Assembly (NCBI GenBank): GCA_903932565.1
Contig: CAIZGQ010000195.1
Span: 1 to 6,307 of the forward strand
Direction: 5' to 3'
Length of the DNA: 6,307 nt
Origin: an uncultured Hyphomicrobiales bacterium
Lineage (GTDB): Bacteria; Pseudomonadota; Alphaproteobacteria; Rhizobiales; Beijerinckiaceae
The first letter of the stretch is position 1; each line of letters starts with the position of its first letter. The position numbers were made by a program, and so were the translations under genes. This document shows positions 1 to 5,568 of the stretch, one piece after another. Below the pieces are notes generated by a model. It saw nothing but the letters and a program-made list of their open reading frames with translations, did not search any database and was not told the origin of the DNA.

Positions 1-587
1 AGCGCGTGTCCCCGCTCCTCCGCACGCCGATGAAACTCATACATGCGGCGGCGTGAATGCAACGACACACCAAGCCGGTTTTTGCCCTTCAACATCAGCC
101 GATGGAAGCCTGTGGTGTCAACGCCGGTGATCGGGTCGCGCGCCGTGATCTGACCCGCCGTGATGTAGGGGGCCGCATCAACCGAGAACTGGTATGGGAT
201 CGGCAGCTTCGTCAGATCAACGTCATCGCCCTCCAGAACGATTTCGTTCCAGGGCGCGTCCTTCACCGTCTCGCAGGCAATAGGTTTTTGACTACGTTCG
301 CGAAATGCGGTGGAGAGATCGGCAGGATCGACATTCATGCAAGCGGCCAACAGATCACGATTGGCAGCAATGTTTGTCACCAACGGCAGCGCTGAACCTT
401 CGACCTTGTCAAACATCAACACAGGGCTTTTGCCGACGCGCTCAAGCTCGAAGGCCATGGCAGTCGATTCATAGTTCTGCTTGATCTCATTCTGAAATCG
501 CAAAATCTGGTCGGGGAACTTTGTCTGCACCATGTGCAGAAATCCGCGCATCGATTGCGGGTCCACGTTATAATCAAAAGCCGCCAT
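1..587 (-). CDS. UbiD-family decarboxylase (prenylated-FMN dependent), 3' part cut off by window edge
   Basis: The first 195 residues are visible (begins MAAFDYNVDP); the rest lies left of base 1. UbiD-family enzymes reversibly decarboxylate aromatic, heteroaromatic or alpha,beta-unsaturated acids in the cytoplasm, using prenylated FMN made by UbiX, which is not in the window. Family identity rests on the N-terminal domain pattern: an FEL-RVGKSPVLMFDKVEGS segment (residues 46-65), a DVDLTKLPIP segment (122-131), then YITAGQITARDP (141-152) and TGFHRLMLKGKNRLG (159-173), which match the Y-T-G...DP...G..R.....GKN signature. R163 aligns with the conserved prFMN-contacting Arg. Thr158 stands where most members have the metal-binding Asn. 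The acidic catalytic residues would lie in the missing part. The ATG at 587 is chosen because homologous sequence begins just after it; its ribosome site is weak (GAGA about 10 bases upstream). It lies 79 bp after the hydrolase gene on the same strand, so probably shares its transcript. True ubiquinone UbiD is less likely given the catabolic context. Confidence 0.9.
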   Translation of the reverse strand, partial: MAAFDYNVDPQSMRGFLHMVQTKFPDQILRFQNEIKQNYESTAMAFELERVGKSPVLMFDKVEGSALPLVTNIAANRDLLAACMNVDPADLSTAFRERSQKPIACETVKDAPWNEIVLEGDDVDLTKLPIPYQFSVDAAPYITAGQITARDPITGVDTTGFHRLMLKGKNRLGVSLHSRRRMYEFHRRAEERGHA

Positions 588-666
588 GATGGTTTCGTCT
601 CGCGCACTACAAATGTTGGATTTCTGCCCGACGGCGTCGCAAAGTCCGGGCCATGCGGAACGGCCG

Positions 667-1482
667 CTACGGTAGGAGCGTCTGTGCTTGCCGCACAATC
701 AACCCGTCGGCCTTGCACATGTCGATGAGGATCGTGAAATGGTCCGCGCCCGCAACAGGGACTAAAGCGCCGGGTGCGTGGGCATCTGCTCTTTGTGCAT
801 GCAATCGCCGGGAATTGTCGACAAAGGCTGGAAGCTCCTGACTTCCATAGGCAATCGCCAGCGGTTTTTGCACGGCCGGCAAACGGAGTGGCGAAAGCGT
901 TGCGATTTCCGCGTCCGTCAACTTGAGCTTTTCATCGAGGTAGGTGTCTCGCAACGGCCCAAGCTCATAGAGGCCAGAGACCGCGAGCCCGGCGGAGACA
1001 AGGGGATGCGAGAGGGCCAAGACGGCCAGATGCGCGCCGGCGGACCAGCCCGAAATCACAACGGGACCTGACAATCCGTGCGTGTGTCGATGCTCCTGCA
1101 ACCAATCGAGACTGGCATCAATATCAGCCACGATGTCTGCCATGCTGGCCTCCGGCGCGAGCCTGTGACTTGGCATGGCAACAGACCAGCCAATTGCAGA
1201 AAAGCCTTCCGCCAGGCAGGCAAATTGCTCGCGGCTGTTCATCATCCAATACCCGCCATGGATGAAAACCAAGCAAGGCGCCTTGGGGTCACGGGCCGGA
1301 TAGAGATCCCACTTCATGCGCTCGTGGCGACCGTAGGGAACGTCGAGCGCTGAGCCAGATTTGGCGCGAAACACGGCCGAGGCTTCGATGCGCGCCCGAT
1401 TGAGCGCGGCACTGTCGGCAACGCCGGTCACATTGTTATACGCCGCATCGCGCGCGGCCCGGGTCATCTCGCCCCAATTCAT
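667..1482 (-). CDS. Alpha/beta hydrolase, arylformamidase (kynurenine formamidase)-like
   Basis: A 271-residue cytoplasmic serine hydrolase with no signal peptide. Visible landmarks are the oxyanion-hole motif HGGYW (residues 75-79), the nucleophile elbow GWSAG with Ser147, and a C-terminal GADHF with the probable catalytic His248; an acidic residue in GSQELPAF (Glu216 or thereabouts) is the likely third member. HGGYW plus GxSxG is characteristic of the kynurenine formamidase/arylformamidase branch, which cleaves N-formyl aromatic amines, but the same branch contains esterases and amide hydrolases of other specificity. The open frame extends to an ATG at 1566, but the ATG at 1482 is preferred: a GGTGAT ribosome site lies 4 bases upstream, the residues before it look non-protein-like, and a sigma-54 promoter at 1516-1531 falls inside the longer version. 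It is the first gene of the leftward unit, followed by the UbiD-type decarboxylase, suggesting that the two act in sequence on one substrate. The exact substrate is not known. Confidence 0.88.
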   Translation of the reverse strand: MNWGEMTRAARDAAYNNVTGVADSAALNRARIEASAVFRAKSGSALDVPYGRHERMKWDLYPARDPKAPCLVFIHGGYWMMNSREQFACLAEGFSAIGWSVAMPSHRLAPEASMADIVADIDASLDWLQEHRHTHGLSGPVVISGWSAGAHLAVLALSHPLVSAGLAVSGLYELGPLRDTYLDEKLKLTDAEIATLSPLRLPAVQKPLAIAYGSQELPAFVDNSRRLHAQRADAHAPGALVPVAGADHFTILIDMCKADGLIVRQAQTLLP

Positions 1483-1515
1483 GCCATCACCGTTCTGTTT
1501 CCCCGCTGCCAGATG

Positions 1516-1531
1516 TGCAAAAGCCCTGCCA
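1516..1531 (-). promoter_or_regulatory. Sigma-54 (RpoN) -24/-12 promoter for the hydrolase-UbiD unit
   Basis: Read on the minus strand, the site is TGGCAGG-GCTT-TTGCA. It matches the consensus TGGCACG-N4-TTGCW at 11 of 12 fixed positions, the only mismatch being G for C at the sixth base. The essential GG (1530-1529) and GC (1518-1517) are separated by exactly 10 bp, as sigma-54 requires. With C1517 at -12, transcription would start near 1505, giving a 23-nt leader to the ATG at 1482. This supports the shorter start for the hydrolase. Sigma-54 promoters need an ATP-using enhancer-binding protein, which is not encoded in the window. Confidence 0.7.
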
Positions 1532-1600
1532 TGGATGCCATCCTGATAAGTGCCCCCAGATGCCAACGTGTCGATCCAGGCCCCGGAGTTTCCCCCTCTG

Positions 1601-1625
1601 TATCAACCTGTCGCGATGATCGATA
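1601..1625. promoter_or_regulatory. Candidate activator site (imperfect dyad) overlapping an IHF-like site
   Basis: The two ends form an inverted repeat, TATCnAnC at 1601-1608 and GnTnGATA at 1618-1625; all six fixed positions pair, two of the eight arm positions do not. The dyad centre (1613) is about 140 bp upstream of the predicted rightward start and about 108 bp upstream of the leftward one, the usual range for sigma-54 enhancer sites. The left arm can also be read as TATCAACCTGTCG (1601-1613), which fits the IHF consensus WATCAANNNNTTR with one mismatch. Either reading, or neither, may be right; the motif alone is short. Confidence 0.28.
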
Positions 1626-1726
1626 ATTGTTGTAACGGCGGGCAAACGAGTCTGCCTTTGCATCAAGACCCGACACGCCAAGGGCTTCACAAAACAAGCG
1701 GCGGATATCTCAAAGCAAAATCCGTA

Positions 1727-1742
1727 TGGCACGGGCCTTGCT
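1727..1742 (+). promoter_or_regulatory. Sigma-54 (RpoN) -24/-12 promoter for the ABC transporter operon
   Basis: The site TGGCACG-GGCC-TTGCT matches the sigma-54 consensus TGGCACG-N4-TTGCW at every fixed position. GG (1728-1729) and GC (1740-1741) are exactly 10 bp apart. With C1741 at -12, transcription starts near 1753, leaving a 22-nt leader that carries the GGAG ribosome site (1763-1766) 8 bases before the ATG at 1775. Promoter, ribosome site and start codon are therefore mutually consistent. Confidence 0.88.
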
Positions 1743-1774
1743 GACCCAGTGGGATACCATTTGGAGACGCCAAG

Positions 1775-2857
1775 ATGATCAAGCTGTCACGTCGCGAAAT
1801 GATTGCCGGGGCTCTTGTTGCAGCGCCTGCGGTGTTGTCGGGCCGGGCCCGCGCTGAGGACCTGCGCCCCATCTCGTTTACGCTGCCGTGGGTTGCGGAA
1901 GGCTCGAATGCCTATGCGTTCGTCGCCAAGGCCAACGGCTATTGGACCAAACGCGGCCTCGATGTGCAGATTGTGCGTGGTTATGGCTCAACCGCAGCCG
2001 CACAGGCCATCGGCGCAGGTCGGTTCCAGTTTGGCCTGGCCGCAGCGCCGTCCGGCATTCAGGCCGCCGCCAAGGGCTTGCCCGTGGTGGCACTCGGCTC
2101 AGCCGGTTACGACGCGACGATGGGCATCTGTGTTCTCGATGACAGCCCCATCAAATCGCCGAAGGATCTTGAAGGCCGCAAGATGGCCTCGACCGTCAAT
2201 TCCGGCGACTATCCGTTTCTGGGCGTTTATGCCGAACGGGCGGGTTTTGACATCTCCAAAGTGTCACGCGTTCAGGCTGACCCCGCTGTGCGCCAGCGCC
2301 TGCTCATCAGCAAGGAAGTCGACGCGATCTCGGGCTTTGCAATTTCCTTCGCGCCGGTGTTTGAAACCGAGAAGATCTCCGTGCGCAACATGCTCTACAG
2401 CGCGGCCGGGCTCACGCTCTACAACAACTCGCTGATGACGCAGCTTGAGACGCTGCAAAAAGAGCCAAAACTCTGCGCTGATATTTGTGACGGATTGGCG
2501 GAAGCCATCAAGTTCACCATGCTGAACCCGGACGAAGCGCTGCAGATCTTTTTAAAGCAAGTGCCGGAGATGGCGCTGACCGCAAACGGCCCGGCCAGTG
2601 TTCGCGTTGGCATGGGTATCTTCAACCTTTCCATGATGCACGAACCGATGATCAAGAATGGCATCGGGTTTTCCGCGCCAGCCGACTACGAATCCATGAC
2701 TGACCTCGTCATGAAATATGTCGCGGAACCTGCCGACAAGAAGCCGGAACAAAAGGCGCTCTTCACCAATGACTTTGCCGGAAAGGTCAAGCTGACACCG
2801 GCCGAACATGAAGAAGCAATCAAGAAATCCATGCCGTTCCGCAAATTCCTCGCATAA
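1775..2857 (+). CDS. ABC transporter substrate-binding protein 1, NMT1/SsuA/TauA-like, Tat-exported
   Basis: A 360-residue periplasmic binding protein that would capture the substrate and hand it to the membrane permease. The N-terminus is a twin-arginine-type signal (SRREM at residues 5-9, hydrophobic stretch to about 22, likely cleavage after ARA at 27), so it may be exported folded through Tat. The mature part opens with the NMT1-type core: FTLPW (35-39), GYWTKRGLDVQI (55-66), GSTAAAQAI (71-79) and SPIKSPKDLEGRK (124-136). This family serves alkanesulfonates, taurine, nitrate, thiamine-pyrimidine precursors and aromatic acids; nothing here fixes the ligand. The start at 1775 has GGAG 8 bases upstream and lies 22 nt after the predicted sigma-54 start site. 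It is the first gene of the operon and a paralogue of the binding protein at 4483-5568. The stop codon overlaps the AAGG ribosome site of the ATPase gene. Confidence 0.93.
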   Translation: MIKLSRREMIAGALVAAPAVLSGRARAEDLRPISFTLPWVAEGSNAYAFVAKANGYWTKRGLDVQIVRGYGSTAAAQAIGAGRFQFGLAAAPSGIQAAAKGLPVVALGSAGYDATMGICVLDDSPIKSPKDLEGRKMASTVNSGDYPFLGVYAERAGFDISKVSRVQADPAVRQRLLISKEVDAISGFAISFAPVFETEKISVRNMLYSAAGLTLYNNSLMTQLETLQKEPKLCADICDGLAEAIKFTMLNPDEALQIFLKQVPEMALTANGPASVRVGMGIFNLSMMHEPMIKNGIGFSAPADYESMTDLVMKYVAEPADKKPEQKALFTNDFAGKVKLTPAEHEEAIKKSMPFRKFLA

Positions 2858-2867
2858 GGCGTCCGCC

Positions 2868-3665
2868 ATGTCCGGCCACATTAGCGTCGAGAACGTCCGC
2901 AAGATTTATCAGACTGGCAAAGACAGTGTGGAAGCCGTCTCCGGCGCGTCGTTTGTTGCCAATGATGGCGAGTTTGTTGCGATCCTCGGCCCGTCGGGGT
3001 GTGGCAAGTCAACCCTGCTGATGATGTGCGGTGGGTTGGAATCCATCACGTCCGGCAAGATCACGATTGGCGGGACGCCCGTCACGGGGCCGCGCGCCAG
3101 CGTTGGCGTGATGTTCCAGGACAGCACGCTTCTGCCATGGAAAACCGTGCGGGAGAACATCCTCTTTCCCGCGCGCATCCAGCATCGCACCTTGCAGGAT
3201 GTGGGGCCGCGGGCCGATGAGCTGATCGAGCTCGTTGGGCTTGGCGGCTTTGCCGACAAGAAGCCACACCAATTGTCGGGCGGAATGCGCCAGCGCGTTG
3301 CGATTTGCCGGGCGCTGGTGACGGACCCGGACATCCTGTTGATGGACGAGCCCTTCTCCGCGCTCGACGCCATGACGCGCGACGAGATGAATGACGCGCT
3401 GCTCGACATCTGGGACAAGTACCGCAAAACCGGCCTGTTTGTGACCCACTCCATCCGCGAGGCCGTCTATCTGGCAGATCGCGTGCTGGTGATGACGCGA
3501 CGCCCCGCAACGGTTGTCGCAGATGTGCGTATTCCGTTTGGCAGAGATCGGGATCAATCGATTTCGTCGACGCCCGAGTTCACGGAACTTTGTGCGTACC
3601 TGCGCAACATGATCGATCAGGAGCGCATTCCGGGCCGCTCTGTGCGGCGGGTGAAGGCCGCATGA
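2868..3665 (+). CDS. ABC transporter ATP-binding protein, SsuB/TauB-like
   Basis: A 265-residue cytoplasmic ATPase that powers the importer. All motifs are intact and in order: Walker A GPSGCGKST (residues 41-49), Q-loop Gln84 in VMFQD, signature LSGGMRQR (136-143), Walker B ILLMDEP (156-162, catalytic Glu161), D-loop SALD (164-167) and H-loop His194. Length and the short C-terminal tail fit the nitrate/sulfonate/taurine ATPase branch. The reading frame is open back to an ATG at 2808, but that start would overlap binding protein 1 by 50 bp; the ATG at 2868 has AAGG (2856-2859) 8 bases upstream and begins with normal family sequence (MSGHISVENV). It follows binding protein 1 by 10 bp and overlaps permease 1 in an ATGA (3662-3665), indicating translational coupling. 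It is the only ATPase in the window, so it probably serves both permeases. Confidence 0.96.
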   Translation: MSGHISVENVRKIYQTGKDSVEAVSGASFVANDGEFVAILGPSGCGKSTLLMMCGGLESITSGKITIGGTPVTGPRASVGVMFQDSTLLPWKTVRENILFPARIQHRTLQDVGPRADELIELVGLGGFADKKPHQLSGGMRQRVAICRALVTDPDILLMDEPFSALDAMTRDEMNDALLDIWDKYRKTGLFVTHSIREAVYLADRVLVMTRRPATVVADVRIPFGRDRDQSISSTPEFTELCAYLRNMIDQERIPGRSVRRVKAA

Positions 3666-4465
3666 GCGAGATTTCCCTTCCGCGCAGCACAAGCCCACGC
3701 AATCCGCGCATCTCGGACGCGAGCCTGTCCGTTTTATTGCCCGTTGGCCTGGCTGTTTTCGTCCTCGTAGCGTGGCAGATCGGCGCGAAGGTCAGCGGCA
3801 TCTCGCCGGTCATTCTCCCAGCACCGAGTGACATTCTGGCCTCCTACAACGGGATCGTTGGGGACCTTGCGCATCAATCGGTTGCGACGGGCTCTGAAGC
3901 GTTTTTCGCGTTCTTCCTCTCGTGCTTCTTTGGCCTGATCACGGCGCTGGTGCTCAGCTCGTCAGTTATTTTGTTTGAAACGTTTTATCCAAACCTCGTG
4001 GTGTTTCAGATCATCCCGAAAATTGCGCTGGCACCGCTCTTCACATTCTGGCTCGGCATTGGCGCAACATCGCGATTGTCATACGCCGTGTTCATCAGTT
4101 TCTTTCCCGTGGCGCTGGCGACCATGACCGGCCTGTCGCGCGCTGACGCGGGCGCACTGCGCCTGTGCCGCGCTGCAGGGGCGACCCGCTGGCAGACATT
4201 CTTTCACGTGCAAATTCCTTATTCGCTGCCTTATTTTTTCAGCGGTGCGAAGGTGGCGGCAACCCTGTCAATCATCGGGATCGTGATTGGCGAATTCATA
4301 TCCGCCAATGAAGGCCTGGGCTATTTTATCCTGCGTGCCCAATCCTATGGCCAAACCTCAAAGATTTTTGCAGCCCTCAGCGTGCTGTGTGGTCTGGGCT
4401 TGCTTCTCTATGTCCTACCCGTTCAGGGCGAACGTATGTTGCGCAAATGGTGGCGCGGGTCTTGA
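3662..4465 (+). CDS. ABC transporter permease 1, SsuC/TauC-like (binding-protein-dependent transport family)
   Basis: A 267-residue inner-membrane protein with about six membrane segments (roughly residues 22-40, 80-104, 108-130, 138-157, 195-215 and 237-254), forming part of the substrate channel. The cytoplasmic coupling (EAA) loop is at about 167-190, with the conserved Gly173 and a V-Q-I-P at 183-186, although the usual E-A-A triplet reads R-L-C. FQIIPKIALAPLF (115-127) and GEFISANEGLGY (210-221) are typical of the SsuC/TauC branch. The ATG at 3662 overlaps the ATPase stop (ATGA) and has TGAAGG just upstream, so it is preferred over an in-frame ATG at 3590 lying inside the ATPase gene. 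It is followed after 17 bp by binding protein 2. Over residues 115-223 it is about 54% identical by hand count (59 of 109) to permease 2. Confidence 0.94.
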   Translation: MSEISLPRSTSPRNPRISDASLSVLLPVGLAVFVLVAWQIGAKVSGISPVILPAPSDILASYNGIVGDLAHQSVATGSEAFFAFFLSCFFGLITALVLSSSVILFETFYPNLVVFQIIPKIALAPLFTFWLGIGATSRLSYAVFISFFPVALATMTGLSRADAGALRLCRAAGATRWQTFFHVQIPYSLPYFFSGAKVAATLSIIGIVIGEFISANEGLGYFILRAQSYGQTSKIFAALSVLCGLGLLLYVLPVQGERMLRKWWRGS

Positions 4466-4482
4466 GTGTCAAAAGGTGTCAC

Positions 4483-5568
4483 ATGCAGAACTTGAATGTC
4501 TCCCGCCGACGCGTGTTGCAAGCTGGAACCGCAGCTGGTCTGGCAGCGTCTTTCGCCATGCCGGCCATTGCGGCGACCAGGACGGTGAAGTTCACCCTGC
4601 CCTGGCTCGCCCAAGGTACAAGCGTGTTCCCGTTCGTCGGCAAGCAGAAGGGCTTTTTCAGCTCGCGCGGCATTGATCTGCAGATCAGCCGCGGCTTTGG
4701 CTCACTTCCCGCCGCACAAGCCATTGCCGCAGGCCAGTTTGATTTTGGCCTCGTCATCTCGGCACCCCTTGTGTTGATGCTTGCAAAAGGACTGCCGCTG
4801 CGCGGTCTCGCAACGCTCGATTATGATGCGCTGATGGGCGTGGGCGTGTTGTCCTCAAGCCCGATCAAATCGACAGCCGATCTCGTGGGCAAGAAAATCG
4901 GCTCTGTGCCCGCCTCGGCCGATGCGCCATTTTTTCCAGCCTATGCGAAGCGAATGGGCCTTGATGTCGGCAAGGTCAGCGTCATCGACGTGGACCCCAA
5001 ATTGCTGGAACGCACGCTGTCGAGTGGGCAGGTTGATGCGGTGACAGGTGTCGCGTCATCGAGCCTTCCCGTGCTTCTCTCAACCGGAAACCCGGCGCGC
5101 TGGATGCTCTATTCAGCCTCTGGCATGCCGACTTACGGGACGGCCGTGGTCGGGTCCAAACAGGTTGTGGATGCCGATCCCGGCCTTGCCAAGGCAATGG
5201 TCGATGGCCTGCTGGAAAGTGTCGCTTACACGCTGAACAACCCGGACGAATCCGCCGAGATTTTCTTCAAGGAAGTGCCCGAAGCAGGGTTGGCCCCGAC
5301 ATCGCACGATTTCATCCGCATCGGCATGGGCCTGCATCGTTTCGCCATCACAAAGCCCGAGGCCATGGAAAAGGGCCTTGGCTATGGCGACGTCAAAACA
5401 TTCGATGCCATCACGGATCTCGTTATGACGTATCTCGCGAGCCCGGACATGAAGCGCCCGTCTGTCGAGAGCTGGTACACCAATCCCGACGCGCCACTGA
5501 AACTCTCCGCTGATCAATGGTCGAAAATTTCGTCGGGTCTCGGCGAGTATCGGAATTATGTGACATGA
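4483..5568 (+). CDS. ABC transporter substrate-binding protein 2, NMT1/SsuA/TauA-like, Tat-exported
   Basis: A 361-residue periplasmic binding protein, collinear with binding protein 1 over its whole length. Residues 33-90 here and 31-88 there are 32 of 58 identical by hand count, including FTLPW, RG-D-QI-RG-GS and AAQAI-AG. The signal is a better Tat match than in protein 1: SRRRVLQ (7-13), a hydrophobic stretch, and likely cleavage after AIA (residue 30). SPIKSTADLVGKK (126-138) is the family's domain-1 landmark. The ATG at 4483 is preferred over an in-frame ATG at 4387, which lies inside permease 1 and would bury the signal peptide; AAGG (4473-4476) lies 6 bases upstream of 4483. Its stop overlaps the start of permease 2 (ATGA, 5565-5568). 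Ligand-lobe residues differ from protein 1 (for example LAAAPSG against LVISAPL at the end of the first block), so the two may bind related but different compounds. Confidence 0.93.
   Translation: MQNLNVSRRRVLQAGTAAGLAASFAMPAIAATRTVKFTLPWLAQGTSVFPFVGKQKGFFSSRGIDLQISRGFGSLPAAQAIAAGQFDFGLVISAPLVLMLAKGLPLRGLATLDYDALMGVGVLSSSPIKSTADLVGKKIGSVPASADAPFFPAYAKRMGLDVGKVSVIDVDPKLLERTLSSGQVDAVTGVASSSLPVLLSTGNPARWMLYSASGMPTYGTAVVGSKQVVDADPGLAKAMVDGLLESVAYTLNNPDESAEIFFKEVPEAGLAPTSHDFIRIGMGLHRFAITKPEAMEKGLGYGDVKTFDAITDLVMTYLASPDMKRPSVESWYTNPDAPLKLSADQWSKISSGLGEYRNYVT

Larger units (their letters stand above)
1483..1774. promoter_or_regulatory. Divergent control region between hydrolase/decarboxylase and transporter operons
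   Basis: This 292-bp interval holds no credible gene. It separates the two start codons at 1482 (leftward) and 1775 (rightward) and contains a sigma-54 promoter next to each of them, plus a central AT-richer patch (about 1601-1636) with dyad symmetry. No convincing sigma-70 -35/-10 pair was seen on either strand. The predicted transcription starts, near 1505 leftward and 1753 rightward, leave about 250 bp between them, enough for an enhancer site and DNA bending. Confidence 0.8.

Noticed and set aside
57..395. Plus-strand open frame of 112 residues
   Set aside because: It lies opposite the UbiD-family gene, whose translation carries clear family motifs.
588..666. Terminator or separate promoter between hydrolase and UbiD genes
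   Set aside because: Only a 4-bp GGCC stem with no T-run, and no recognisable promoter elements; the genes are treated as one unit.
1483..1566. N-terminal extension of the hydrolase to an ATG at 1566
   Set aside because: It would place the leftward sigma-54 promoter inside the gene, the extra 28 residues do not resemble the family, and the ATG at 1482 has a GGTGAT site 4 bases upstream.
1743..1774. TPP riboswitch or other leader element, suggested by the NMT1/THI5 resemblance of the binding proteins
   Set aside because: The predicted leader is only about 22 nt, far too short, and no thi-box sequence is seen; thiamine-precursor transport is therefore not favoured.
1803..2435. Plus-strand 210-residue frame inside binding protein 1
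   Set aside because: Arg/Ser/Pro-rich translation typical of an out-of-frame read; the overlapping frame encodes a complete binding protein.
2808..2867. Upstream start for the ATPase gene
   Set aside because: It overlaps the end of binding protein 1; the added residues are not family-like and 2868 has a well-placed AAGG.
3009..3698. Long antisense open frames opposite the ATPase (also 2909-3454)
   Set aside because: They are shadows of a GC-rich coding strand: the plus-strand frame carries every ABC ATPase motif, whereas the antisense translations show no domain.
4466..4481. GTGTCA direct repeat (4466-4471 and 4476-4481) before binding protein 2
   Set aside because: Too short to separate from chance; it overlaps the ribosome site and no promoter accompanies it.
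4387..4482. Upstream start for binding protein 2
   Set aside because: It lies within permease 1 and would put 32 residues before the twin-arginine signal peptide.
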